NCBI GenBank assembly: GCA_963783085.1
Contig: CAWAMJ010000020.1
Coordinates: 248,001-312,000 of the forward strand
DNA: 64,000 bases
Direction: 5' to 3'
Origin: CAVYUC01 sp963783085
Lineage (GTDB): Bacteria > Bacteroidota > Bacteroidia > Bacteroidales > Prolixibacteraceae
The position numbers and the translations under genes were made by a program. A model generated the notes under the pieces. That model worked only from the letters and a program-made list of their open reading frames with translations. It did no database searches and was not told where the DNA came from. This document shows, piece by piece, positions 17,271 through 25,834 of this stretch (position 1 is its first letter; every line of letters starts with the position of its first letter).

Positions 17271-18665
17271 TCAGGTTTTCTTTTTAAACATTTCCCGGTA
17301 GTGTTCTGAATCTGTCAGTATGCCGCCATTTTTGGAATAAAAATCCGGATTCAGTTCAAAAATTCCATTTTTCGTTTTTCGCCAGCTGGCCGTGGAATAC
17401 GGGTGATACGATTCCATGGTCTCCCAGTTTTTATAATTTTGGTGGCCATTGGTTTCAAGCAATCCTGAGTGCATTCCCGGAAACGGATCCAACCGTGCGG
17501 CTACATTTTTGTTCCAATCAACCAGAATGGGATTTACCGTTAAATCGGCACAAAAACAGGGTATGTCTTTTTCCTGAGCCAGTTTTGCTATTTTCAAGGT
17601 CATGCTCAGTGTTTTTGCAATCGGTTTTAAAGCAATTGCCTTATAGCCCATTTCAATTCGCACCGCAGCATCTTTATCCGTGTGGGCGCTTTCATCGGCA
17701 GCTAACCTCACGGGAATATCTGAAACATCAATTTCCGCCTCTTCAGCAAAAGGTTCTTCGATAATAGCAATTTGTTCGAAAGCGCCAATTTTTTCGGCGT
17801 GACGGATGAGTTCCAGCAAAGTTTCTTTCTGCTCATAACGGCCATTTGCATCAAAATAATACGGCAGTTTCCCGTTGGCAGTATGCGCTGTTCGGTAATG
17901 GCCGATGGCACGGTGTATTTCGCTCAGCCTGGTTTTATCTTTTTCGAGCATTTCTTTTTGGGATCCCGGTTGGCCAATCTTTATTTTCATGAAATAGTAT
18001 CCTTCATCGGCTGCCTGTTTTATTTCGCTGACCGGAATGGAATAGGCCATTAACGGGATGCTGGCAACTGCTTTATGGCGGTTTTGCAATGCAGTTCTAT
18101 AGTTTTCCGGTATCATTTCATCGAATGAATTCAAATCATTTTCTGCGGCATAAACCAGCCAAACCGCATTGTCTACTGCCACCAATGCATTTAAAGCAAA
18201 AGTTTTTCGAAGCTGGTTTTTCGAGGTAATTTTTTTTCCGTAGGCATAAACTTCCTCAAGTAACTCCTCGAGCAATTCCACAGGCGATTCGAAAGATTGT
18301 CCTTTCAGCAGTTGCAGGGCATATTCAGTCATCGAATACATCAGCGAATTTCCCCCGGGTTCTGAAAAACGGCTGAATACTTCGGCGTCGGACCAGAGGA
18401 TGCTTTGTGTACCCAACCCTGTTTTTTCAATTCCTGAACCGGTTTTCAGCCAGGCTGCGGTTTGCCAGATTTCGGTCATGTAACCACCTTTAAAACCAAA
18501 CGGACGGATGAGCGGTTCGCGCTCGAAATTCGAGCTGGTATCAGCAATGGTTATTCTTTTTCCCGTATTCATAACTTCTGAATTAAAAGAAAGTGTTGGA
18601 TTTACAGCCAGAAAACTACCAGCCATTCCGGTCGTTCGTACAAAATTTCGGCGCGACCAGTCCAT
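17271..18665 (-). CDS. Tat-exported enolase-superfamily enzyme (mandelate racemase / dipeptide epimerase-like)
   Basis: A 464-residue protein with a twin-arginine signal (SRRNFVRTTGMAGSFLAV). The C-terminal barrel has the enolase-superfamily features: MKIKIG (catalytic Lys of the KxK motif), three metal ligands in YFDANGRY, AIIEEPF and LAADES, and a late ALKPIAKT lysine. This arrangement fits the muconate-lactonising / dipeptide-epimerase subgroups, which abstract the alpha proton of a carboxylate; the substrate cannot be read. It ends a three-gene unit with an isomerase (4 bases upstream) and a Gfo/Idh/MocA oxidoreductase, all with Tat signals, so the pathway is presumably periplasmic. Confidence 0.8.
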   Translation of the reverse strand: MDWSRRNFVRTTGMAGSFLAVNPTLSFNSEVMNTGKRITIADTSSNFEREPLIRPFGFKGGYMTEIWQTAAWLKTGSGIEKTGLGTQSILWSDAEVFSRFSEPGGNSLMYSMTEYALQLLKGQSFESPVELLEELLEEVYAYGKKITSKNQLRKTFALNALVAVDNAVWLVYAAENDLNSFDEMIPENYRTALQNRHKAVASIPLMAYSIPVSEIKQAADEGYYFMKIKIGQPGSQKEMLEKDKTRLSEIHRAIGHYRTAHTANGKLPYYFDANGRYEQKETLLELIRHAEKIGAFEQIAIIEEPFAEEAEIDVSDIPVRLAADESAHTDKDAAVRIEMGYKAIALKPIAKTLSMTLKIAKLAQEKDIPCFCADLTVNPILVDWNKNVAARLDPFPGMHSGLLETNGHQNYKNWETMESYHPYSTASWRKTKNGIFELNPDFYSKNGGILTDSEHYREMFKKKT

Positions 18666-18669
18666 GATT

Positions 18670-19620
18670 TTACAGATTGAATTTTTTGAATTTGTTTTCC
18701 AGGAAATCGAGGTCTTTTTTCAGCCATGAGAAAATTTTTTCGCGGCTCATGGTCGGGTTGGCCCTGCCGTGCTCTGCGCCGCCCAAATCATATTCGTAAT
18801 GAATGGAAACAGGCGCTTCAATTTGAAATGATTTGTAGAGTTCGAAATACTTATCGAAATCGACCATGCCTTCTCCCAGCGGAACATTTTTAATTTGCCA
18901 CTCTCCTTTTTCGTCTTTTTCCCAGATGAAATCTTTAATATCGGTGGTGCGTATCCATTTCGACAGCAGCTTCATTCCAAGTGGCCACGAAACGCCTCCT
19001 TCAGCAACAGCATGGCGAATATCGTACTGTACCCCGATAAATTCCGGGTCCCGATCTTTTAACAGGTGGTGCAAATCCCAAACCGGTCCTCCCACACGGG
19101 TACCGGAATGATTCTGATAATTTCCGCAGACGCCGTATTTTCGATTCAGTTTTTCCAGCTTTTCGAAGGTTTTTTTATGTATGTCGAGATTTTCAACAAC
19201 GCTTTTATTATCATCGTAATCCATGTATCCCATCCGGTAATAGCGGATTCCAAGGTCAGCCATTGTTTGAAGTATTGGAACAGTATGTTGATCATCCGGA
19301 TCGTTAATCGCAGTCGTTATCATATCGGAATCGATCCCTTCTTTTCGCAATGCCTGTAATGCTTTTGGAAGATCAGTTTCAACATTTTCCGGTAAAACCT
19401 GGCCTCCCGGCCTCACTGTCAGATCGGCGCCATCGAAACCCTGCCGGGCCAGCACTTCCGCAATTTCTTCATAAGTTAAAAACTGAAGGCATTTTGTGAA
19501 AACATGAATTGGTCTTTTACTTTCATTTTGAAATAAAGCAGAAGCCGGCAAATTTCCGGTTAATGTTATTCCGGCAGCTCCTGCAACTGAAATTTTAATA
19601 AATTCTCTTCTGGAGTTCAT
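18670..19620 (-). CDS. Tat-exported sugar phosphate isomerase/epimerase-like TIM barrel (AP endonuclease 2 fold)
   Basis: A 316-residue protein beginning SRREFIKISVAGAAGITL, a twin-arginine signal. The mature protein has the xylose-isomerase-like TIM barrel of the AP_endonuc_2 family: FTKCLQFLTYEEIAEVLARQ, GFDGADLTVRPGGQVLPE, YYRMGYMDYD, YGVCGNYQNHSG, IGVQYDIRHAV and SIHYEYDLGG. Members isomerise or epimerise sugars and polyols using divalent metal ions. It lies 18 bases downstream of the oxidoreductase gene and 4 bases upstream of the enolase-superfamily gene. Confidence 0.8.
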   Translation of the reverse strand: MNSRREFIKISVAGAAGITLTGNLPASALFQNESKRPIHVFTKCLQFLTYEEIAEVLARQGFDGADLTVRPGGQVLPENVETDLPKALQALRKEGIDSDMITTAINDPDDQHTVPILQTMADLGIRYYRMGYMDYDDNKSVVENLDIHKKTFEKLEKLNRKYGVCGNYQNHSGTRVGGPVWDLHHLLKDRDPEFIGVQYDIRHAVAEGGVSWPLGMKLLSKWIRTTDIKDFIWEKDEKGEWQIKNVPLGEGMVDFDKYFELYKSFQIEAPVSIHYEYDLGGAEHGRANPTMSREKIFSWLKKDLDFLENKFKKFNL

Positions 19621-19638
19621 TATCTGTTTTTTCGAATT

Positions 19639-21033
19639 TTATAATTTCCATGGTTTTCGGTACTCGTAATGGAGCATTTCATTCGCTTCGTTGGAATTTG
19701 TGAACCGCTCGTTTTGAGCATCCCAGGTTAACCGCTGTTTTGTGGCTAATGCAATATTGGCTAAGTGCGCGAATGTGGTGGAGCGATGCCCGTCTTCCAG
19801 TGTGCAAATGGTTTTTTCCCGTGATTTTATGCAATCGAGGAAATTGCGAATCAACTGCGAAGTGCTGTCCGTAGAGCTTCCATCGACCCGATCCCGGTTC
19901 GGATTGGTAAATTCTTCCGGTTCGATTAAGTTTTCCCAATCCTGAAACTGCCCTTTGATGGCCGGTACAATTTTATATCCCCGCTCGCTGGCAAATACAT
20001 TTCCTTTGGTACCGCTGAGTTCCAGTTCGCCATCCGGAAAAGGATTGTCACTGTTTGCTTCAAAAATGCTGAATAAAATGATGGCTCCCGAAGCAAATTC
20101 GAAACAAACCTGCATGGTATCCGGAATGTCGCCATCGTGGTCCAGCACGTAGTTTCCGCCGTGCGCGCTGATTGCCAACGGAGCGGTTTCGTTTAACATC
20201 CAGCGGATGGCATCCATGTAATGAACGCCCCAGTTTCCCATTTGCGATGAATAATCGCTCCACCAGCGGAACATGTATGGCGCTATATTGTATTGAAACG
20301 GCCGCACCCGTCGGGGGCCGAGCCACATGTCCCAGTTCATTCCTTTCGGAGGTTGTTCCGGTTTCATTTTACCGATTCCGTCAGGGTACATGTTGCTAAT
20401 TCGTGCCGCCCGAGCAACTGTCACTTTTCCGATTTTTCCTTTGGGTATTTCTCTCGCCAGTTTTTGATAAACCAATGATCCTCTCCGGTTTAACCCGACG
20501 GTAACCACCCGGTCGCTCGCTTCCTGCGTTTGAACCATTTTTCGGCCTTCGTAAATGGTTTGGGTCAGCGGTTTTTCAACATACACATCTTTGCCGGCCT
20601 GAATAGCGTGAACCGTTTGTAACGCGTGCCAGTGATCGGGCGTGGCAATAACCACTGCATCAATATTTTTATCTTCCAGCAACTGCCGGTAATCGCCAAA
20701 AACTTTGGGGGGAATGTTGAATTTCTCACCCATTTCCGGAATTCGCCCGGGGCGATCGGATAAATACTTTTGGTCTACTTTGCTGCGATCCCGCAACATA
20801 TATGGCTCGTAAACATCGCACAGCGCAGTTACTTCGCAATCTTTATTTTGCATAAACATTTTCAGAAGCTGCGAGCCGCGGTTCCCTACGCCAATAAAAC
20901 CTACCCTGATTTTGTCGTTTGCACCAATGATCCGCCCGGTTTTTACTGAACTGAATGCATTCAATCCTACCGATATTCCTGCCGCTGCGGCTGTACTTCT
21001 GGTGATAAATTCGCGTCTGGTATTTTTTTCCAT
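19639..21033 (-). CDS. Tat-exported Gfo/Idh/MocA family oxidoreductase
   Basis: A 464-residue protein with a twin-arginine signal (TRREFITRSTAAAAGISVG). The NAD(P)-binding Rossmann motif GFIGVGNRGSQLL begins near residue 44; DAVVIATPDHWHALQTVHAI and DVYVEKPLTQTIYEGRKMV give the EKP motif typical of the family. The MRWWSDYSSQMGNWGVHYMDAIRWML segment (split here: GNWGVHYMDAIRW) is common in secreted Bacteroidota members. These enzymes oxidise, reduce or, with a bound NAD, cleave sugars and glycosides. It is the first gene of the three-gene unit. The terminator of the upstream TonB receptor precedes it. Confidence 0.88.
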   Translation of the reverse strand: MEKNTRREFITRSTAAAAGISVGLNAFSSVKTGRIIGANDKIRVGFIGVGNRGSQLLKMFMQNKDCEVTALCDVYEPYMLRDRSKVDQKYLSDRPGRIPEMGEKFNIPPKVFGDYRQLLEDKNIDAVVIATPDHWHALQTVHAIQAGKDVYVEKPLTQTIYEGRKMVQTQEASDRVVTVGLNRRGSLVYQKLAREIPKGKIGKVTVARAARISNMYPDGIGKMKPEQPPKGMNWDMWLGPRRVRPFQYNIAPYMFRWWSDYSSQMGNWGVHYMDAIRWMLNETAPLAISAHGGNYVLDHDGDIPDTMQVCFEFASGAIILFSIFEANSDNPFPDGELELSGTKGNVFASERGYKIVPAIKGQFQDWENLIEPEEFTNPNRDRVDGSSTDSTSQLIRNFLDCIKSREKTICTLEDGHRSTTFAHLANIALATKQRLTWDAQNERFTNSNEANEMLHYEYRKPWKL

Positions 21034-21129
21034 AGGTTTAGCAGTTTAAAATTCAGGAAGTAAGTTAACAAAAAGAATGGAAAAAAATAGCAACGAGTGA
21101 AATCAAAAGCGCCCACTATTGGAAACAAA

Positions 21130-21158
21130 AATGAGGTGCAGATTAGCTACACCTCATT
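21130..21158 (-). terminator. Terminator of the TonB-dependent receptor gene
   Basis: AATGAGGTG (21130-21138) and CACCTCATT (21150-21158) form a perfect 9-base stem. Read on the minus strand it follows the receptor stop codon and is followed by TTTTTG. Confidence 0.8.
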
Positions 21159-21178
21159 ATTTTGCTTCCAAATTATCA

Positions 21179-23026
21179 CTAGAAATTCAAATTCACTCCT
21201 GCAAAAACGGTGGCGCCGGGCATGGTGTAATACCTGTTGACCTGGTAATTTGCGTCAAGCAGGTTTTCTCCGCTCACATATAATTTAAGATAACCGGTTA
21301 AATTGTAGATCGCTTTTGCCTGAAGCAACGTGTAACTTTCTTCGTTTACCGCCGGCGACGGATCGTTGTCGAGATTGGAAATCTGCTGGACACTGGCCGA
21401 AATCCGGAACTTGTCCCACTGATAGCCGGCATTGAAAAACAGGTGATGTTCGGGCGTGGCAAAAACCGGTTTGTCCATATTAATATAACTGTAAGTTGCA
21501 TTTAACGACAGGTTTTTTACCGGCTCGGCATTCAACGCAAATTCAATACCTGTATTGGAAATTTCACCGGTATTTAAATATCCGTTTGGCGGACCGACAT
21601 AAACAATTAAATTATCACCATTCACCGTATAGAGCGTAATTTCTGCATGTAACTTTTTATCGAAAAATGTTTGCGCAAAACCGGTTTCAACATTTAATAC
21701 GGTTGACGGATCAAGCGCGGTGTTGTGGTCCCACATGAACATTTCACGAATCGTGGGGCTGCGGAAACCCTTTGAAACCGAACCTTTCCATGTGGTGTTT
21801 TTGCTTAACCGGTAAGCAAAACCTGCTGAAGGTACCCACTGATTTCCGTACACACTGTGGTTCTGATAGCGCAACCCGGCGTTTAACGTCAGTTTTTCAG
21901 CCAGCGTTTGTTGCACAAACGCATAAATTCCGGTTTCATTCACGGTAGTGTCGGTGAAAGTTATTCCGGCGCCATTCATCGCTTTTTCGTTTTCGGCCAT
22001 GCCACCATAACTGTTGTAATCAACGCCCACAGTAATGTTATTTCCTTTGAACAGATGAAGCGATTCGTAAAAATTCAACCCGTAATTGTTATCGGTGGAA
22101 TGAAATCCGTCGGTAATGTTGTGTTCCCCGAAATTGTAAAACAGTTTGAGCGAGCCGGAACTTTTTTCAAATTCATTCTGAAGCGTTGCCGCCCAGTATC
22201 CGCGGGTAATATCGATGGTTTCCCCTACGCTTGCGTTGATAGTATCCGGTCCCGGGTCGGCAGCATCGAAGCCGGCCAGGCTAAAATCGGTTGACACGTA
22301 AAAATGAGGATTTAAATCGTATGCCAGTTTGATGTATCCGTTGTTGATTTTAAAATCGGAATGCTCGCGGTGCCCATCCGTTTGATCGTGGTTGAGTGAG
22401 ATAAACGTGCTAAACCGATCTTTTTTGAAACCTGCAGAGGCCATGTATTTTTGTGTGTTGTACGAACCGTAGGAAATTCGGGCAGAACCATGAACCCCTT
22501 CACGCGTTTGTTTCCGGGTGATAATATTAATCACTCCGCCCATCGCATTCGAGCCATACAAAATGGACGCCGGACCGCGAATAACTTCCACACGCTCCAC
22601 ATCGGAAGAAACGTACGAATCGGGGAGCGGGTGCCCCATAATTCCCATAAACTGCGGATGACCATCGATGAGCATAAGAACGCCGGTAGTGGGATTTCCT
22701 CCAATTCCGCGAATTGAAATTTGCCCGGCCGAACCTTGCGCCACGCCAAAACCGGTAACACCACGTTCGGTTACAAAAAGCCCGGGGACCCTGCCATTCA
22801 AAACCGGCAAAATGGCCGATTCACCGGTTTCCTGAATTTCCGCCCGGTCGACTACCGAAACTGCCATGGGAACGTTGTTCCGGCTTACTTTTACAGGTGT
22901 TCCGGTTACTACCACTTCTTGAATTTTTACCGTGTCGGTTAACCCGAATTGCGCGTGTGCAGCTATTTGCGTAAAGAAAAAAGCGGCTAACAAAATGTGT
23001 TGAAGTAGAATTTTTCTGTTCGTCAT
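21179..23026 (-). CDS. TonB-dependent outer-membrane receptor, candidate metal transporter
   Basis: A 615-residue receptor with signal peptide (ending AAHAQ). A TonB box-like start (DTVKIQEVVVTGTP) leads into the plug with QISIRGIGGNPTTGVLMLID and VERVEVIRGPASILYGSNAMGGVINI, then a 22-strand barrel ending with FAGVNLNF. Its short length fits siderophore, vitamin or free-metal receptors rather than SusC. A plug segment HPQFMGIMGHPLPDSY is rich in Met and His, suitable for binding a soft or borderline metal. It is cotranscribed with, or regulated alongside, a NikR-type regulator 57 bases upstream, and its start is preceded by a two-site operator shared with the regulator gene. Nickel or cobalt as substrate is therefore inferred from context only. 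Confidence 0.88.
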   Translation of the reverse strand: MTNRKILLQHILLAAFFFTQIAAHAQFGLTDTVKIQEVVVTGTPVKVSRNNVPMAVSVVDRAEIQETGESAILPVLNGRVPGLFVTERGVTGFGVAQGSAGQISIRGIGGNPTTGVLMLIDGHPQFMGIMGHPLPDSYVSSDVERVEVIRGPASILYGSNAMGGVINIITRKQTREGVHGSARISYGSYNTQKYMASAGFKKDRFSTFISLNHDQTDGHREHSDFKINNGYIKLAYDLNPHFYVSTDFSLAGFDAADPGPDTINASVGETIDITRGYWAATLQNEFEKSSGSLKLFYNFGEHNITDGFHSTDNNYGLNFYESLHLFKGNNITVGVDYNSYGGMAENEKAMNGAGITFTDTTVNETGIYAFVQQTLAEKLTLNAGLRYQNHSVYGNQWVPSAGFAYRLSKNTTWKGSVSKGFRSPTIREMFMWDHNTALDPSTVLNVETGFAQTFFDKKLHAEITLYTVNGDNLIVYVGPPNGYLNTGEISNTGIEFALNAEPVKNLSLNATYSYINMDKPVFATPEHHLFFNAGYQWDKFRISASVQQISNLDNDPSPAVNEESYTLLQAKAIYNLTGYLKLYVSGENLLDANYQVNRYYTMPGATVFAGVNLNF

Positions 23027-23039
23027 TTTTATTTATTTG

Positions 23040-23067
23040 GTGTTACTAATTCTTAGTTTCGTGTTAC
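23040..23067 (-). promoter_or_regulatory. Two-site operator upstream of the TonB receptor
   Basis: On the minus strand GTAACAC-N14-GTAACAC, two direct copies 21 bases apart, 14 bases before the receptor start. The same arrangement lies before the regulator gene (23487-23514); 24 of 29 bases agree between the two copies. The 21-base period places both half-sites on the same face of DNA. Confidence 0.75.
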
Positions 23068-23083
23068 CTGGTGTGCAAAAAAA

Positions 23084-23485
23084 TTATTCTGCTTTGCTCA
23101 TCACCAGTTTCCCATGTTCAATTCCTTTAATGCCAATGAGTTTATCTGAAATTTCGGTTAATGTTTTGGACGGCCCTTTCACTGAAATTACCTGCATGTA
23201 ATTGATGTCGTTCAAATAAAAACCCTGGTTCGAAAGCACAACCTTTCTGTATTCATGTTGAATTTCCGAAGATTTGATAAGAATGTCCTTCTTTTCGCTA
23301 TTGAAAACCAGGACCACAGCGCCGGCAACAACATTGTCGCATTTCCATTTTTCCTCCACCATATTTTTTTCGATGAGGTGCCGAATAGCACGCGATCGGT
23401 TGGCAAACTGATTGTCGGCCACATATTTATCCAGCGCTTCCAGCAGTTCCTGATCCAACGAAACTCCAAATCTCGTAATCGACAT
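23084..23485 (-). CDS. NikR-type ribbon-helix-helix/ACT transcriptional regulator with altered metal site
   Basis: A 133-residue cytoplasmic regulator with the NikR plan: N-terminal ribbon-helix-helix (ITRFGVSLDQELLEALDKYV ... NRSRAIRHLI, residues 3-38) and an ACT-type ligand domain (about 52-130). Counting back from the conserved KG at 103-104 against E. coli NikR, the high-affinity nickel ligands His87, His89 and Cys95 fall on Gly88, Tyr90 and Tyr96; only the position of His76 (here His77, in IQHEY) is kept. It may sense another metal or ligand. It precedes the TonB receptor by 57 bases and its own start is flanked by the same operator, so it probably controls both itself and the receptor. 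Confidence 0.8.
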   Translation of the reverse strand: MSITRFGVSLDQELLEALDKYVADNQFANRSRAIRHLIEKNMVEEKWKCDNVVAGAVVLVFNSEKKDILIKSSEIQHEYRKVVLSNQGFYLNDINYMQVISVKGPSKTLTEISDKLIGIKGIEHGKLVMSKAE

Positions 23486-23486
23486 G

Positions 23487-23514
23487 GTGTTACCAATTTT
23501 TGAATTCGTGTTAC
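23487..23514 (-). promoter_or_regulatory. Two-site operator upstream of the NikR-like gene
   Basis: On the minus strand GTAACAC-N14-GTAACAC, ending one base before the ATG of the regulator. Same sites, spacing and orientation as at 23040-23067. Because it abuts the start codon, binding would cover the ribosome-entry region or the 5' end of the transcript. Confidence 0.75.
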
Positions 23515-23794
23515 GAAAATAAGTGAAACTGTTGAATTGGCAAATAGAATTTGGAAGAAATTGAATTGGCGTTTAAAAGATACGGCAATGTAATTTGATG
23601 TCATTTGGCAGTTGCCGTCGAAGCTAATTCAATCCATTTGGCGTCTGCATCCATTTTTTTAAATAAACTGCAGGTACATAGACGTGAATTACCTGACAAA
23701 CGCCGATCGGCGTGGGCTGACTGACAGACTTTGAAAAGTATTTGTTTTTTTCCGTAAAAATCACTGATCTGTTCCTTGCAGCACGGGATTAACA
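23515..23794. other. Intergenic region, no gene seen
   Basis: About 280 bases between the NikR-like operator and the 3' end of the M1 peptidase gene. I see no supported coding frame, no convincing TAnnTTTG box and no strong hairpin. The promoter of the regulator should lie in the part next to 23514. Confidence 0.5.
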
Positions 23795-25723
23795 TCAATG
23801 CTTAAGAATTTTCTTTTCGAACTGCTCCGAAGAAGTTTGAACCCGCACAACATACAAACCCTCGGGAAGTGATGACAAATTGTAATGTATTACAGTGCCA
23901 TTGAATTGTTTGAGCAACTTCCCCTGAAGGTTGAAAATCCTGACGGATACGATTTTTGTTCCTGATGGCACGCTGATAAAAAGTTCGTCGGTAAAAGGAT
24001 TGGGAAAAATCCGGATATCCTCTGCTGCCGTTTGGCTGGATGCACTAATAATTTCATTTGTTTCGGACAGGATGCGGTGATCTGGATCGATTTTCACATC
24101 TGCTATTTCGAAACCGGATGCAACCGTAAATTCCTGATTGTTTTCGAGATTGGTCAATCTGAAATCGATGGAATCGGTTTTTCCGGCGCTATATAAACGC
24201 ACCGGGACCGGCATTTCAAAGAAATCAACTGAGGGATGCGAAGTGGTTTGACCCAGCATAATTTTGTATGTTCCATTTCCTGCTTTTTGATATTCCAGCG
24301 AATAAACGGGAAATCCTTCACCGAAATACCAGTCGTTAAAAAATTCGGTCAGTGTTGTATCGCCGGCTGCTTCCATATGCACTACAAAGTTTTCGGTTCG
24401 GGTAAAACCGCCTGCAAGTTGCGGGTCATTAAAATAGTTTTTCAACCCGGAAAAGAATGCTTCATCGCCCAAAACCCAGCGCAGCATGTGTAACAAAAAT
24501 GCACCTTTTGAATAGGATAACCTGGAATCGAAAATTCGGGAAATGTTAGTGGTATCCTGCACATAAACCGATCCGCCGGGTTTGCTTAAAATTAATTTAG
24601 CGTTTTGCTTTTTCCAGACCGGCCACCAAACGCCGTTCTGCAGGTTTTCATAAGCGATACCAGTTAAAAAAGTAGCAAACCCTTCGTTCAGCCAGATGTC
24701 GTGCCACGATGCCACCGTTATATAATCTCCAAACCACTGATGCGCCAGTTCGTGTGCCACCAAATCGAAGCCGAAACTACCCATGAAACTCATGGTCTGG
24801 TGTTCCATTCCGCCCGACCAGCCAAATTGCGCGTGGCCGTATTTTTCGCTGGCAAACGGATATTCACCCACAACCTGGTTGTACAATTTCATGATATCGA
24901 CAGTGGCGGAGGTTTGCGATTGGGCAAGTTCAAGGTTTTCCGGATAAACATAATTCAGAATTTCAATTTTGCGGTTGTCTTTCAAATCCAGAAAATCAGA
25001 GTAAACGGAATAGTTGGTAACAGCAATGGCCACCAAATAAGTAGCAATCGGAAAGCGGTGCTTCCAGTGCATCGTCCGGGTTCCGCCGGCAACTTCATCA
25101 GAAATTAATATGCCGTTACTCGCTGTCCGGTAAGCTTTCGGCGACGAAACAATAACATCAATCGAATCGATCTTATCGGCGAGCGATTGTTTGCAGGGCC
25201 ACCATTCCATCGCTCCGTAAGGTTCTGAGAGTGTCCAGATGATCGGCGTTCCGTTGTGTTCGGATTGTGCAAACGAACCGAAACCGGAATCGGCCGGTTC
25301 GCCCTGGTAATATACCGTCACAGAATCAATTTTGTTCTCCTGTAAGCTGGCGGATAATTTGATTACCAATTTATTGTTGTTCCTGCTGAAACCCAGGTTC
25401 TTCCGGTTTTGCACTACCGAATCCACGCCCAGCGCTGAATGAAGGTCGAATTCGATTTCGTTTAAACCGGCTTTTTTGCTTTTAAAGTATGATGTTATGT
25501 TACCTTCTATGTAGTGGATTGCCGGATTGATTTTCCACTCCATTCGCTGATAGGTTAAATCGTAATTACCATAATTTTCACTTTCGGCAAAAGCCGATTT
25601 TTGTACATACCTTTTGCTTTCCTGAAAGGCAATTTTTTCCTGATTTTTGAAATTGGGCGCCTGGGCGAAAACATTGTGAAAAGCAGGCCCCAACAATAAA
25701 ATTATAAAAAAGGTCCTGGTCAT
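23795..25723 (-). CDS. Secreted M1 family metallo-aminopeptidase with T9SS type A sorting domain
   Basis: A 642-residue secreted zinc peptidase. A signal peptide (ending NVFAQ) is followed by the M1 N-terminal beta domain, the GGMEHQTM motif (the family's GxMEN equivalent that binds the free N-terminus), and the zinc site HELAHQWFGDY with the third ligand in WLNEGFATF. The last ~75 residues (IFPNPFTDELFISV ... SLPEGLYVVRV ... FEKKILKH) are a type A T9SS C-terminal domain, so the protein should be exported through the GldKLMN system encoded in this window. ATG 25723 is chosen for the signal peptide; a longer frame reaches 25819 but overlaps the ROK gene terminator. Confidence 0.92.
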   Translation of the reverse strand: MTRTFFIILLLGPAFHNVFAQAPNFKNQEKIAFQESKRYVQKSAFAESENYGNYDLTYQRMEWKINPAIHYIEGNITSYFKSKKAGLNEIEFDLHSALGVDSVVQNRKNLGFSRNNNKLVIKLSASLQENKIDSVTVYYQGEPADSGFGSFAQSEHNGTPIIWTLSEPYGAMEWWPCKQSLADKIDSIDVIVSSPKAYRTASNGILISDEVAGGTRTMHWKHRFPIATYLVAIAVTNYSVYSDFLDLKDNRKIEILNYVYPENLELAQSQTSATVDIMKLYNQVVGEYPFASEKYGHAQFGWSGGMEHQTMSFMGSFGFDLVAHELAHQWFGDYITVASWHDIWLNEGFATFLTGIAYENLQNGVWWPVWKKQNAKLILSKPGGSVYVQDTTNISRIFDSRLSYSKGAFLLHMLRWVLGDEAFFSGLKNYFNDPQLAGGFTRTENFVVHMEAAGDTTLTEFFNDWYFGEGFPVYSLEYQKAGNGTYKIMLGQTTSHPSVDFFEMPVPVRLYSAGKTDSIDFRLTNLENNQEFTVASGFEIADVKIDPDHRILSETNEIISASSQTAAEDIRIFPNPFTDELFISVPSGTKIVSVRIFNLQGKLLKQFNGTVIHYNLSSLPEGLYVVRVQTSSEQFEKKILKH

Positions 25724-25783
25724 TTTTTTAACGTGTAATTGGATGTTGCTAAAACAAACAACGAATCGTTCATCTTTGTTTGC

Positions 25784-25816
25784 AAAAAAAAAGCGAACCC
25801 GGTTAGAGTTCGCTTT
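25784..25816 (-). terminator. Terminator of the ROK kinase gene
   Basis: AAAGCGAAC (25790-25798) pairs with GTTCGCTTT (25808-25816). On the minus strand the stem is followed by a long T run. It separates the MFS-ROK unit from the M1 peptidase gene. Confidence 0.85.
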
Positions 25817-25834
25817 CATTCTTGTAAAACAAGA

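Noticed and set aside
23084..23485. Naming the regulator nikR and assigning nickel
   Set aside because: Three of the four high-affinity nickel ligands appear to be missing by position; family name kept, metal left open.
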